This document shows, one piece after another, positions 1 through 9,212 of a DNA stretch of 58,777 bases; positions within the stretch are counted from its first letter, which is position 1, and every line of letters starts with the position of its first letter. Position numbers and translations under genes: made by a program. Where the stretch lies: contig CANIBZ010000013.1 of NCBI GenBank assembly GCA_947466425.1, forward strand, positions 1 to 58,777, given 5' to 3'. This DNA is from Flavobacteriales bacterium (GTDB lineage: Bacteria; Bacteroidota; Bacteroidia; Flavobacteriales_D; Sanyastnellaceae). The notes under the pieces were generated by a model. It saw only the letters and a list, made by a program, of their open reading frames with translations, had not been told where the DNA came from and did no database searches.

Positions 1-842
1 ACGTCAGATATCGTATGGTGAGGGCTTCTAAACGGACGATTCACAATCAACGCGTCGTGTTTCTTCAACCTTCCAGCTACACTGTGAATCTTTGTGGTCT
101 CCAAGGCTTCATCTAAAGACAACGGTGGTAATATTGATGGAAGTCGCTTCGCTAACATCGTCTTTCCCGCGCCTGGCGGACCAATGAGAATAAGGTTGTG
201 TCCACCTGAAGCCGCAATTTCAAACGCGCGCTTAATGTTTTCCTGCCCTTTCACATCAGTAAAATCCAACGCAAAATGTTGCGTCTGCAACGACTGAAAT
301 TTTTCTTTTTCGAAGGGAAATTCTTCCAACTTTCCTTCACCCTTGAAAAAATTAACGACATCTAAAATGCACGGAGATCCATAGATTTTCAATCCATCGA
401 CTACCGCACATTCCGGCGCGTTTTCAATAGGTACAATAATCCCTTCAAAGCCGTCTCGTTTCGCTTGAATAGCCATGGGCAGAACTCCCTTAATCGGACG
501 AATACTTCCGTCTAACGACAACTCACCCATGATAATGTATTTAGAAAGCGCTTCGTTCGGAATTTGTTCGGTTGCCGCCAAAAGGCCCAGTGCGAGCGGC
601 AAGTCATAAGCCGTTCCTTCTTTCCGAATATCTGCAGGCGCCATGTTTATGGTGTAATTCCGAATGGGATTCTTCATTCCTGAATTCGTGAACGCCGCAC
701 GAATGCGCTGCTGCGCTTCCTTTACAGAGGTATCTGGAAGTCCAACCATGTTCACCAACGTTCCTTTGTCGGCATGAACTTCAATCGTAATGAGGTAGGC
801 ATTCACGCCATAAACAGCGCTGCCAAATGTTTTTGCAAGCAT
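1..842 (-). CDS. YifB/ComM-family Mg-chelatase-like AAA ATPase, 3' part outside the window
   Basis: The reading frame opens with ATG at 842-840 and stays open to the window edge, giving about 280 N-terminal residues of a family that is normally about 500 long. It begins MLAKTFGSAVYGVNAYLI, typical of YifB/ComM, whose first half is a Lon-protease-like S5 fold. A Walker A motif (GPPGAGKT) lies near residue 217, followed by SILPPLSLDEALE and then RSPHHTISD, which are standard for the Mg-chelatase AAA core. Family members include ComM, a helicase that helps integrate DNA during natural transformation; the role in Bacteroidota is less certain. The gene is transcribed away from the phnA-like gene and separated from it by a terminator, so it is its own unit. 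The C-terminal part cannot be assessed. Confidence 0.93.
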   Translation of the reverse strand, partial: MLAKTFGSAVYGVNAYLITIEVHADKGTLVNMVGLPDTSVKEAQQRIRAAFTNSGMKNPIRNYTINMAPADIRKEGTAYDLPLALGLLAATEQIPNEALSKYIIMGELSLDGSIRPIKGVLPMAIQAKRDGFEGIIVPIENAPECAVVDGLKIYGSPCILDVVNFFKGEGKLEEFPFEKEKFQSLQTQHFALDFTDVKGQENIKRAFEIAASGGHNLILIGPPGAGKTMLAKRLPSILPPLSLDEALETTKIHSVAGRLKKHDALIVNRPFRSPHHTISD

Positions 843-879
843 AATTTTTTCTTGCAAATGACTTTTCAATAAAACGAAA

Positions 880-914
880 AAGCAAGAAAGTGATATGCCA
901 TAACCTTCTTGCTT
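880..914 (-). terminator. Rho-independent terminator of the glucan operon
   Basis: The arms AAGCAAGAAAG (880-890) and CCTTCTTGCTT (904-914) form a 10-11 bp stem with one imperfection around a 13-nt loop. Read on the minus strand the stem is followed by TTTTCGTTTT. It lies about 60 bases past the stop of the phnA-like gene, which makes it the likely end of the nine-gene operon. Confidence 0.7.
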
Positions 915-974
915 CTCTTCCTGAAACCCTCTTCAATCAAGCGTTTCAGAGTATTATATGTTGAAATAACTACC

Positions 975-1553
975 TTAGGACTTCTTCACAAACTTCGTTA
1001 AAATCACAATTTGTTGTCCATCCACCTTCCCTTCAATCTGCTCAATGTTGTCGTGAACCAAACGAATGTTTCTTACGGCAACACCCACGTTCGCTTTCAC
1101 TTGAGAGCCTTTTACTTCCAACGTTTTAATTAACGTAACAGTATCTCCGCTTTGCAAAATGGTTCCGTTCGAATCTTTGTGAAATTGAATTTCACCCGAA
1201 TCTTCTTCGTCTCCAGCAGCGCGCGCCCACGTCAATTGATCTTCCTCCAAATACATCATGTCAATGGCATCTGCAGCCCATGAATTCGTCTTCAAGCGAT
1301 TCAACATTCTCCATGAAACCACTTTCACCGCAGGAACTTCGCTCCACATGCTCGTATTCAAACACGCCCAATGATTGGCATCTAACGCAACGCGTTTTTC
1401 CAGTTGCGCCTTACACACTTCACAAACTAAAATGCTTTCGTCTTCATTTCCATCTGAATGCGGAGGAACTTCGTAAACCGATAAGTTCTCTTTCGCCTCG
1501 CACAATTCGCAACTTCCGTTGCCACGCGCATTTAACTTTTGTTCTGTTGTCAT
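975..1553 (-). CDS. PhnA-family zinc-ribbon protein
   Basis: The 192-residue protein has an N-terminal zinc ribbon: CELC near residue 15 pairs with CEVC near residue 44. A C-terminal beta-rich PhnA domain follows (QSGDTVTLIKTLEVKGS, then VDGQQIVILTKFVKKS). PhnA/YjdM proteins were named after the phosphonate locus, but most members have no proven enzymatic function and lie outside phosphonate operons. The family match is clear; the function is not. It is the last gene of the minus-strand run, 8 bp after gmhA, and a terminator follows it. Confidence 0.85.
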   Translation of the reverse strand: MTTEQKLNARGNGSCELCEAKENLSVYEVPPHSDGNEDESILVCEVCKAQLEKRVALDANHWACLNTSMWSEVPAVKVVSWRMLNRLKTNSWAADAIDMMYLEEDQLTWARAAGDEEDSGEIQFHKDSNGTILQSGDTVTLIKTLEVKGSQVKANVGVAVRNIRLVHDNIEQIEGKVDGQQIVILTKFVKKS

Positions 1554-1561
1554 TTCTTTAG

Positions 1562-2128
1562 TTAGTCAATATTTTTTTCAATGAAGTCGATAAAACTATG
1601 AATGACTTTAATGTGAATTTCTTGAATACGATCGGCGTATCCCATCCATGGAACACGTACTTCGAAATCGCACAGCGGAGCCAATTTACCGCCGTCTTTT
1701 CCCGTTAGAGCAATGACCATCATTCCTTTCGCTTTCGCTGCTTCAGCAGCCTTCAACACATTCGCAGAATTACCGCTGGTTGAAATGGCCAACAATACGT
1801 CGCCTTCATTTCCGATAGCTTCCACCATACGCGAAAAAACAAAGTCGTATCCGTAATCATTCCCCACACAAGACATATGTGAAGGGTCTGAAATGCTCAT
1901 GGCTGCAATAGCCGGACGATTATCACGGTATCTTCCTGATAACTCTTCAGCGAAATGCATGGCATCGCACATGCTTCCGCCGTTTCCACAAGACATAATC
2001 TTCTTACCCAATTTCAATTGGGAAGACATGCATTGTGCGCTGTTGTTTACTGAAGTTAAAAAGTCAGGCGAAGCCAACAATTGCGAAAGCAACTGCTGCG
2101 CTTCTTCAAAATGTTTCTGAACGATCAT
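1562..2128 (-). CDS. gmhA: D-sedoheptulose 7-phosphate isomerase-like SIS protein
   Basis: The 188-residue protein matches the GmhA family in length. It carries the SIS phosphosugar-binding signature: [20 protein letters not shown] (residues ~43-62) and [16 protein letters not shown] (~112-127), with [13 protein letters not shown] between them. GmhA converts sedoheptulose 7-phosphate to D-glycero-D-manno-heptose 7-phosphate for LPS core or S-layer heptose. Placement is unusual: it lies 18 bp downstream of the GH16 lipoprotein gene inside a glucan-degradation operon, with no other heptose genes nearby. Either it is cotranscribed by chance or it acts on a different phosphosugar; I favour GmhA on sequence. 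Confidence 0.88.
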   Translation of the reverse strand: MIVQKHFEEAQQLLSQLLASPDFLTSVNNSAQCMSSQLKLGKKIMSCGNGGSMCDAMHFAEELSGRYRDNRPAIAAMSISDPSHMSCVGNDYGYDFVFSRMVEAIGNEGDVLLAISTSGNSANVLKAAEAAKAKGMMVIALTGKDGGKLAPLCDFEVRVPWMGYADRIQEIHIKVIHSFIDFIEKNID

Positions 2129-2146
2129 GCTGCGAATTTACAGCAA

Positions 2147-2977
2147 TCATTGCATAGGAATGTATTTGAAATCGCGAATAACAACTTCGTGCGTCAATCC
2201 ATCGTTTGGACCAATGTTCGAATACGGCAAGGTCCACAAATTCATGCGACAATTCGTTGTTGCACCTGGAGCAGGAATAACTATGGGTTGTGACGTTTGA
2301 TTCCCGTCTTGCTTCACACGTGGAGGATTGTTTAGGTTGAACGACCACGTAGCAATTGGCGTGGCATTTTCGTAGTCCTCACCCGCATAACTATACCAAG
2401 TGATTAGCGTGTCGGTCCAATTGAACAAATGCGTTGTAACACCCTTCAAAACGTCTGGATCTATTAATCTCTCACGCGTTCTCTCTGGATAATACGCACC
2501 AAAACTTACCGGCTGCACCGAAAACGTTGTTGGCTCTTGTGCCGTCGCGTCACCCCATTTCGAAAACTCAATGTCAACTTCGCTGTTCCCGTCTGTAAGA
2601 AGCGTGTTATTATCCCAAGTGAACAATCCGAAAACTACGTTCTCTGAAAACGACATTGGGTCTGCCTGAACCGTGAAAATGTAGGTTCCATACCCCAAGT
2701 TGTCTTGTCCAACCACTTCCGAAGAATACCACGTATCATTATGCTTCGCGATGGTTAAGTGTAAGTAACCGTTTTCATCTACCCATACGTCGTCGTATAG
2801 ACGAGAAAAGTTGTTTGGTCCTGGACCCACAGGCGTGTTGCTGTACTTAATGTCCCACTTGCGTCCAGCGAAGTTTATTACATCGCCCTGACGACCCAAT
2901 ACATCTTCTGGATTCGACTGCTTACACGTAATCAGCGTAATTGAGGCAAGCACTAAAAACAACAAATATCTTTTCAT
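2147..2977 (-). CDS. GH16-type lipoprotein (probable beta-glucanase)
   Basis: The 276-residue protein has a lipoprotein signal, with Cys at ~18 in LITCKQ. The GH16 catalytic motif is EVDIEF: E133 (nucleophile), D135 and E137 (acid/base). This is the ExDxE spacing without the extra residue found in classical laminarinases. The fold landmarks fit GH16: GYGTYIFTVQA (~95), WDNNTLLTDGNSEVDIEFSKWG, and a late WSFNLNNPP. GH16 enzymes are retaining endo-hydrolases of beta-1,3/1,4-glucans or galactans. As a surface or periplasmic lipoprotein beside GH3 and a GH158-like gene, a beta-glucan substrate is the best inference. It starts 1 bp after the GH3 stop. A binding-only role cannot be excluded, but the catalytic triad is intact. 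Confidence 0.85.
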   Translation of the reverse strand: MKRYLLFLVLASITLITCKQSNPEDVLGRQGDVINFAGRKWDIKYSNTPVGPGPNNFSRLYDDVWVDENGYLHLTIAKHNDTWYSSEVVGQDNLGYGTYIFTVQADPMSFSENVVFGLFTWDNNTLLTDGNSEVDIEFSKWGDATAQEPTTFSVQPVSFGAYYPERTRERLIDPDVLKGVTTHLFNWTDTLITWYSYAGEDYENATPIATWSFNLNNPPRVKQDGNQTSQPIVIPAPGATTNCRMNLWTLPYSNIGPNDGLTHEVVIRDFKYIPMQ

Positions 2978-2978
2978 C

Positions 2979-5252
2979 TTATTGAATAATTAATCTCTGT
3001 GTTAACGACCCTACATGAAACTGAAAAGCACCCGATTCGAAAATCGGTTGTGCATCTTTTCCAATGAATTTCAAATCTTCTTTCGAAATGGAAAACTCAA
3101 CGGTGCGCTTCTGCTTCGGTGCTAACTCTACCTTTTGAAAGGCCTTTAGTTTTTTTACGGAAGGGGTAATGGACGCAACTTCATCGGTTGCGAAAACCAA
3201 CACACTTTCCTTAACCGAACGTTCGCTCGGGTTAACAACATCTACACGAATAAACACTTCTCCGCCATGTGCTTCACTTTCATAACTCACCTGCAAATTC
3301 TCGTATTGCACATTGGAATACGACAATCCATAACCGAATTCCCATTGGGGTTGGAAAGCCTTGTTACCAAAATCTTTATCGAAAGTCTCGGTGAATTTGT
3401 GATCATACGTTGAAGTTCCAACTTGGAATTTCGGATACGTGAACGGAAGCTTTCCACTCGGATTAACATCGCCATATAAAATATTCGCCAATGCATCTCC
3501 TCCGAAATCGCCCGGCTGATAAGCCATCACAACAGCAGAGCATCCCTCAACCAGTTCACGAACAATCCGCGGTCTGTTTTCAACCATAACTAACACCACT
3601 GGTTTGCCCGTTGCTTGTAGCATCTTCACATAATCTTGCTGCGCCTTGGGTAGTTCTAAATCGTAAATGTTTCCTGGCAATTCCGTGCTTGGCAATTCTC
3701 CAACACACACCACAATCACGTCGGCATTCGCCGATCCTTTCAATGAACTCTCATTCATGATATTCATACTCTCCAACCCACATCCTTCTTCAAACACAAC
3801 ATTCTTGTTCTTGCTTAACAACGCTTCGTAAATGGTATTCTTCGAAGCATCATCGAATTGCGCATCGGTTCCCTGCCAGGTGCGCGTCCATGCCCCATTC
3901 AACAAGGTCATTGAATTCGCCGCCGGACCGGTAACAAAAATCTTCGCGTCTTTCTTCAAAGGAAGAATGTTATTCTTGTTTTCAAGAAGCGTAATACTTT
4001 CTTCTGCCGTGTGCAATGCCGCAGTCTTGTGTTTCTCTGAAGCAAATTCAGGAAACGCTGCAATGCTTGGCGGCATGGCGTTCTCGAACAATCCCAACTT
4101 ATTCTTCGTTTCCAAAATTCTTCGGACACTTACATTCAAACGCTCTTCAGAAATTCTTCCTTCCTTCACCAATTCAATTAAATACTTGGTGAAGTCGTAA
4201 TCGTTTGGAACCATGCACATGTCTATTCCAGCCATAACAGCCAGGTATGTCGCTTCTTTCAAATCAACAGCAACGCGGTGGTTCTTCACCAACTTAATTA
4301 CATCTTCCCAGTCGGTAACAGCAAGTCCTTTGAAGCCCATTTCAGTGCGCAACAAATCGATTAAGATTTTGGGATTTGCATGGACAGGAATTCCGTTGAT
4401 TTCGCCGCTGTTAATCATAACGGTTAATGCACCCGCATCAATTGCCGCTTGAAAAGATGGACGATAAATTTCGCGCAATTCAATGTCTGAAATAATTGCA
4501 GGTGTGCGATCGAATCCGGTGCGTGTTCCGCTGTAACCTAAGAAATGCTTCAAGCATGCTGCCACGTGAACGTTGTCTACCGAAGAACCGTCTCCACCTT
4601 GATAACCTCGAACAAGCGCACTTCCAAACACACTGCACACATATGGATCTTCTCCGAACGTTTCGAAAAAACGCGACCAATTCTTATTTCTTCCCACATC
4701 TAAAACTGGAGAAAAATTCCAAGGAATTCCTGCTGAACGCGTTTCGTAAGCTGTGATTCTTCCTCCCTCTTGTGTTAAGCTCGGATTGAAGGTTGCGGCT
4801 TGCGCCAATTGTTGTGGAAACAACGTTGAACCAGTTACGTAGTTCGCTCCGTGAATGGCATCTATTCCATAAAGAATTGGAACCTTCAATCGCGTTTCAG
4901 TCGTAGCTACTTTTTGAATTCCTCCAATGATTTCATGCCACTGCTCGCGCTGATAGGCATGACCACCGCAATTCAAAATTGAACCCACGTGATAATCCAC
5001 TAAAGCTTGATGAAGTTTCGCGGCATTTAAATGATGTGGTTCAACCAATTTGTAAACTTCCCCTTCACAAACGACATCTAAATTTAGCTGAGTCATTTGC
5101 CCCACTTTCTCTTCAATCGTCATGGAAGAAATGTAGTAGTCAATATTCACATCTTTCTTTTCTTTCGCAACTGTTTTTTGTGACGTACAAGAAACATTCA
5201 CTGCTAAAAAAGCAAGAATGAAAAACGATTGAAAAATATTTTTTGAATTCAT
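2979..5252 (-). CDS. GH3 beta-glucosidase lipoprotein (BglX-like)
   Basis: The 757-residue protein has full GH3 architecture: lipoprotein signal (VNVSCTSQ), N-terminal TIM barrel, (alpha/beta)6 sandwich, and a C-terminal fibronectin-III-like domain ending near FQFHVGSLTQRLIIQ. Landmarks are VPILYGIDAIHGANYVTGST (~130), KHFLGY, and the nucleophile Asp314 in LAVTDWEDVI. The usual sandwich segment DVIVVCVGELPSTE is also present. GH3 enzymes of this subgroup release glucose from beta-1,3, beta-1,6 or beta-1,4 gluco-oligosaccharides, so this is the exo-acting finishing enzyme of the locus. The lipid anchor places it in the periplasm or at the cell surface. It is 2 bp after the CBM9-like lipoprotein gene. 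Confidence 0.96.
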   Translation of the reverse strand: MNSKNIFQSFFILAFLAVNVSCTSQKTVAKEKKDVNIDYYISSMTIEEKVGQMTQLNLDVVCEGEVYKLVEPHHLNAAKLHQALVDYHVGSILNCGGHAYQREQWHEIIGGIQKVATTETRLKVPILYGIDAIHGANYVTGSTLFPQQLAQAATFNPSLTQEGGRITAYETRSAGIPWNFSPVLDVGRNKNWSRFFETFGEDPYVCSVFGSALVRGYQGGDGSSVDNVHVAACLKHFLGYSGTRTGFDRTPAIISDIELREIYRPSFQAAIDAGALTVMINSGEINGIPVHANPKILIDLLRTEMGFKGLAVTDWEDVIKLVKNHRVAVDLKEATYLAVMAGIDMCMVPNDYDFTKYLIELVKEGRISEERLNVSVRRILETKNKLGLFENAMPPSIAAFPEFASEKHKTAALHTAEESITLLENKNNILPLKKDAKIFVTGPAANSMTLLNGAWTRTWQGTDAQFDDASKNTIYEALLSKNKNVVFEEGCGLESMNIMNESSLKGSANADVIVVCVGELPSTELPGNIYDLELPKAQQDYVKMLQATGKPVVLVMVENRPRIVRELVEGCSAVVMAYQPGDFGGDALANILYGDVNPSGKLPFTYPKFQVGTSTYDHKFTETFDKDFGNKAFQPQWEFGYGLSYSNVQYENLQVSYESEAHGGEVFIRVDVVNPSERSVKESVLVFATDEVASITPSVKKLKAFQKVELAPKQKRTVEFSISKEDLKFIGKDAQPIFESGAFQFHVGSLTQRLIIQ

Positions 5253-5254
5253 TT

Positions 5255-6478
5255 TTATTCTAACGTAATAATTGGAAGTTCTACTTTCAACTTACCCCAC
5301 AACGAAGGATTCGTGTTGAAATTTTCATTGTTCACCGAATTCCATCGCTTCTGGAAATCGCGCGTGTCGTCGTTTGTAGACTGATCAATGGCAAATTCAA
5401 TGTTGTAGGTTGAATTGTTTTTCCAGGGTGCAACACCCAATTCACTCCAAGGAATAACACACTCGAAAACATATTTATTTTGAAGCGGCTTCACTGAAAT
5501 CTGCGCTTGAATATTTTTCTCGCGCGACCAATCGTACACATCGAAATTTCCACCCATCTTAATTCCAATGTGACGGTCGCCTTCGTAAAACATCATGCGC
5601 TTATCGCTAATTCCTGTTTCCGAAGAGAAAGCAATTTCAATGGCATCTCCGTTCCAAATGTCTCTTCCATTTTGCATGTTTCTACACGGAGAAACGTCTT
5701 CAATTTCACCGCCGATGTACAATTCCTTTTCATTCCAGTTCAGATAGAGAACCGAACCATCCATGTTCGCTTGAGCTACAAATTGGCCACCTTCAATGAA
5801 TCCGTCATTCACCCAACCGTAAGACTTCGTCACAACAAGTGTGTTCGGTTCTTTCGGTTTGAAAGGAATGATCTTGAACTCGTCAACGAACACCGTTCCA
5901 TTCGATTCGAATTGAATAAGCATTTGCTTCACCGTTCCGCCATCTAAATTCCAACCTTCAAATTGAAAATCTACTAAGGGGATTGTAACGGTTCTCCAAG
6001 AAGTATCCACTATTCCACCTTCCACATAACCGCTTGTAACACCTATCCACGCTTGTGTTCCAGCGTAGTCTTCCAAGGCCATGGCCCAAGGCAATCCTTT
6101 CATAGATCCCTCTTGCGTTTTTACTTTGAATGAAATGGCTGCACTGTTTTCAATAGAAGCTAGATCCTTTCCACTCCAATTCGCCCAACCTATTCCAAGT
6201 CCTAGCCACGGGCATCCGCCTGCTTGTTTGTTCCATTTAAATTTCATGGCGCCTGTTCCAGAGAAAACTTCTTTGCGCTCTGAAGTAACAGTAAGACAAG
6301 CCGGACTTGGAGTGAACCAAATCTCCGAAGTGATGTCGTCGTTGAAAATTTCAGTCAGCTGAAATCCGTTAACATCCTTCGTTTCTTCCACGATCACTTC
6401 ATTTTCATAAAGCGCAAGCTCCTTAACGGTAACGCAACTCGTGAATAAAAGAAGTACAGACCAAAATGCGTATTTCAT
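5255..6478 (-). CDS. Two-domain carbohydrate-binding lipoprotein with CBM9-like C-domain
   Basis: The 407-residue protein has a lipoprotein signal (LLFTSCVTVK). Residues ~40-205 form a beta-sandwich of the galactose-binding type, with GTGAMKFKWNKQAGG and a late strand GTVFVDEFKIIPF. Residues ~225-400 resemble the CBM9/DOMON-like fold (VLYLNWNEKELYIGGEIED, IWNGDAIEIAFS, YVFECVIPWSELGV). No catalytic residues are apparent. In this operon it most plausibly acts as a surface or periplasmic glucan-binding protein, filling the role of the SGBPs found in polysaccharide utilisation loci. Family assignment is from pattern, so the exact CBM number is uncertain. Confidence 0.72.
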   Translation of the reverse strand: MKYAFWSVLLLFTSCVTVKELALYENEVIVEETKDVNGFQLTEIFNDDITSEIWFTPSPACLTVTSERKEVFSGTGAMKFKWNKQAGGCPWLGLGIGWANWSGKDLASIENSAAISFKVKTQEGSMKGLPWAMALEDYAGTQAWIGVTSGYVEGGIVDTSWRTVTIPLVDFQFEGWNLDGGTVKQMLIQFESNGTVFVDEFKIIPFKPKEPNTLVVTKSYGWVNDGFIEGGQFVAQANMDGSVLYLNWNEKELYIGGEIEDVSPCRNMQNGRDIWNGDAIEIAFSSETGISDKRMMFYEGDRHIGIKMGGNFDVYDWSREKNIQAQISVKPLQNKYVFECVIPWSELGVAPWKNNSTYNIEFAIDQSTNDDTRDFQKRWNSVNNENFNTNPSLWGKLKVELPIITLE

Positions 6479-6487
6479 ATGGAAGAA

Positions 6488-7486
6488 TTAAGGCTCTAGT
6501 GCAGATCCTTCAGTGAATATCATGTAATCCATCCAAGTCTTAGAGTATCCAGATGTTGGATTAGCCAAGAATAAAACAGACACTTCAATAATTTTATTCG
6601 GCTCGTGCAATCCGTTTCCAATTGGACCCGAAGCAGCGCCATTCACCAACGTTGGAATATTGTCGTAACGCTGAGAAATTTTCGACCAACCGTTAGCCGA
6701 TAAGCTCACCTGAATCGAATACATATCTTCTGAACCCGTTGAATACATGCCATCTCCGTTATCATCTTCCTTAATCTGGAAAAGAACCAATCCATTATCA
6801 ATGCCCGCTGGTTTGTACAACATGGTGTTGAAATACAAATTAGACGGATTGCTTGTTAGGGGATAGTAAGTTGATCCGTAAGCGCTTCCCGGCATGTTTA
6901 CCAAGCCAATCAACCAATCCCAAGAAACAGCACCAGCCATTTCATAATAACGTCCACCTTGTGCGGCATTGTTATTCGTTTGAACTGCGAAGCTCATGTT
7001 CGCGCCACTCTGAACGTAAGTGTTCCAGCCGCTGTTCCAGCCGTTTTCAAAATCGGCAACAACAAATCCTTCATATACCTTTGAACCAACTACCGTTAAG
7101 GTGTCGCGCAAGGTATCTGCAACTCCTATGATTGAAAGTTGCACGGCGCAATCTTCAACGCGAAACATTGGAAGATCCGTTGTGGTTCCATTCCATGTTG
7201 CATTTGATGCGTCTATGACATTCGAGAATCCCGTGAATCGCTTCACAGCGCCCGATTGAAGACCTTTCACTTCAACTGTCCAATCAACGTTCTTCGAAAA
7301 CGCAGCGGTGAAAGTGGTTGTTTCTCCCGTAGAGAAATTCACATTGCGATTGGAAATGTCCAGTCCGGTTACCACACTGAAATCACCGTACAAATCAACC
7401 AATGAAGGTCCTTCGAATTCTTCATCTACCTTACAAGAGGTATAGAGCAATGAAGCAAATAGTAAGAAGTAAATAGACTTTTTCAT
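6488..7486 (-). CDS. Surface glycan-binding-type lipoprotein
   Basis: The 332-residue protein begins with a lipoprotein signal (LLYTSCKVDEEF). The acidic stretch after the Cys resembles the export signal that sends Bacteroidota lipoproteins to the cell surface. Residues ~40-135 look like an Ig-like domain (STGETTTFTAAFSKNVDWTV). Residues ~145-330 look like a jelly-roll binding domain starting VVADFENGWNSGWNTYVQ, and including the Ca-site-like DDNGDGMY. This Ig-plus-jelly-roll layout is common in SGBP/SusE-like proteins. It lies between the beta-barrel gene (1-bp gap) and the CBM9-like lipoprotein gene (9-bp gap). No enzyme motif is visible. Confidence 0.6.
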   Translation of the reverse strand: MKKSIYFLLFASLLYTSCKVDEEFEGPSLVDLYGDFSVVTGLDISNRNVNFSTGETTTFTAAFSKNVDWTVEVKGLQSGAVKRFTGFSNVIDASNATWNGTTTDLPMFRVEDCAVQLSIIGVADTLRDTLTVVGSKVYEGFVVADFENGWNSGWNTYVQSGANMSFAVQTNNNAAQGGRYYEMAGAVSWDWLIGLVNMPGSAYGSTYYPLTSNPSNLYFNTMLYKPAGIDNGLVLFQIKEDDNGDGMYSTGSEDMYSIQVSLSANGWSKISQRYDNIPTLVNGAASGPIGNGLHEPNKIIEVSVLFLANPTSGYSKTWMDYMIFTEGSALEP

Positions 7487-7487
7487 A

Positions 7488-9212
7488 TTAAAAATTCATT
7501 TGGTAAAGTAACATAAACTGACGAATGGTATAATTCTGTGTCGCGTCAAAAGCATCTGTATTCTTGAAGTTCGAAAGATTCACAGATAAACTAGACTTGT
7601 CTGAAAAACGATAGCGCAAACCAGCAGCTTTCATGAATTCATTTCCATCGGTTTGATATTCTTTGAAGTTATAAATCTCTGAGAAGTTGTTGCGAACAGC
7701 GGTGTAATCGAATCCATTGAATTTGATTTGCTGAACGCCTAACATCACATCCCAATTCTCCCAAAATTCGTATTCCATTCCAACCGAGTAAATTTGTGTT
7801 GAAAGGTCTACGGCACGCACATTCTCTTCTGCCACGCGAGAAGTGTTATCCTTTCTGAATCGAACCGAAACATCGAATAACTTATCCTTACTTCCGAAGC
7901 GCTTGCTCAAATGCGCAACAGCTTTTACCTCTGTGCGCATAAACTTGCGAGGTAACAAGGTTCCTTCTCCGCGAGTCTCTTGCAACATCAACTGCGTTGC
8001 AGCGATCTCAAACAATTGCGTTGGATTTACATATTTCGCGTTAACGGTTAATCCTTGTCTATTCGGAGTTGCAGTTCCGTAAGGCGTAATGTTATCGTAC
8101 TTCGGTTGTGTTAACATTAAGTTGGAAGAAAGCTGACGGTTGTATGCGTTAGACTCGCGCATCAAATCGAAAGCAGTAAGATTCCTTACTACTTGATCAT
8201 TGGTAATTCTTCCGAAAGAAGTAGGCTGATAGTTGTAGTTCACGCGCTTCGTTTGAGCACCCGGACTGCGGAAATCTGAACTTACATATTTCCATCCTGC
8301 ATCAATAGAGAATCCTTTCGATGTGTTTGCAGCGATCCATTTCGCATCGAAGATTTTTCCTTTTGTTTCAGGTGAACCTTCAAATTTCTCGTAGTATGTT
8401 TTTGAAGTTCCCGTTTCCACATTTACCCTCATTTTCCAATTGGAAAAATCCTTTTTCAAAACATAAGTCGCGGTAGTTACTGGATTGTGGAAGGTGCTCA
8501 AATTGTGCGAAGTGCCTTCAATATCGAAAAGTGTAACATGGGTAATACCCATTTCTAAGAAATTACTCTGAACCAAATTCACATTGTATCCAGCGAATAA
8601 GCGATCGTTGATACTTCCAAAATCTGTAGTTCTCACGCGCGTTGCAACCGTATGAAATTGTAATTCTTTGAAATACTTAGCAAACTGCAATCCGAATTCA
8701 GCAGCCGCTCCTTGTTGTCTCCAAGAACTGTCTGCCGCATAGAAATTATCGTAATTCATCAAGCGCGTTTGCTGCTGAAAAATAACTGGTCCTTGCGTAA
8801 TAATTTCTTGTTGGGTATTCGAAAGCGTGTAAGGTGAAAGCTTGTAATTTATGTCACCCAATTGGTAACGAACTATTCCTCCTGCAACGCCTTTAATATA
8901 CAATTGACGAATATCGAAGCTAACCCCTGATCCCCAGAATCCGCCGTAGTCGTTACGCACACGAACCATACCTTGGATTTCGGTGTTTCTATTCGGACGA
9001 ATATTCATGCCCAAATCTACTAGAGTGTGTCCGCTATTCATACGAGGAATGGTGATGGAATCTTCTTCCTCTTGGCCAATCTTATCGCCGTAATACAGTC
9101 CACGTGCAGCGCCGGTGAAGACTACTTTACGCAAATCTTTTTCCTGCGCCGAAGCAAACTGTGCAGCCATTAACGCAACAATTCCAACAACAATGTGTAA
9201 TTTATTTTTCAT
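7488..9212 (-). CDS. Outer-membrane beta-barrel protein (574 aa)
   Basis: A signal peptide (MKNKLHIVVGIVALMAAQFASA) is followed by alternating amphipathic strands to the C-terminus, which ends in the OMP signature YQMNF with terminal Phe. There is no TonB box, plug domain or SusC N-domain, so this is not a SusC. The size would suit a 16-22-strand porin-like barrel. It overlaps the upstream 650-aa barrel gene at the stop/start. With that neighbour it probably provides the outer-membrane passage, or an anchoring function, for glucan fragments; this is inference from operon position only. Confidence 0.7.
   Translation of the reverse strand: MKNKLHIVVGIVALMAAQFASAQEKDLRKVVFTGAARGLYYGDKIGQEEEDSITIPRMNSGHTLVDLGMNIRPNRNTEIQGMVRVRNDYGGFWGSGVSFDIRQLYIKGVAGGIVRYQLGDINYKLSPYTLSNTQQEIITQGPVIFQQQTRLMNYDNFYAADSSWRQQGAAAEFGLQFAKYFKELQFHTVATRVRTTDFGSINDRLFAGYNVNLVQSNFLEMGITHVTLFDIEGTSHNLSTFHNPVTTATYVLKKDFSNWKMRVNVETGTSKTYYEKFEGSPETKGKIFDAKWIAANTSKGFSIDAGWKYVSSDFRSPGAQTKRVNYNYQPTSFGRITNDQVVRNLTAFDLMRESNAYNRQLSSNLMLTQPKYDNITPYGTATPNRQGLTVNAKYVNPTQLFEIAATQLMLQETRGEGTLLPRKFMRTEVKAVAHLSKRFGSKDKLFDVSVRFRKDNTSRVAEENVRAVDLSTQIYSVGMEYEFWENWDVMLGVQQIKFNGFDYTAVRNNFSEIYNFKEYQTDGNEFMKAAGLRYRFSDKSSLSVNLSNFKNTDAFDATQNYTIRQFMLLYQMNF

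Noticed and set aside
94-297. 67-codon plus-strand frame at the left edge
   Set aside because: It is antisense to the clearly coding YifB-like gene and has no independent support.
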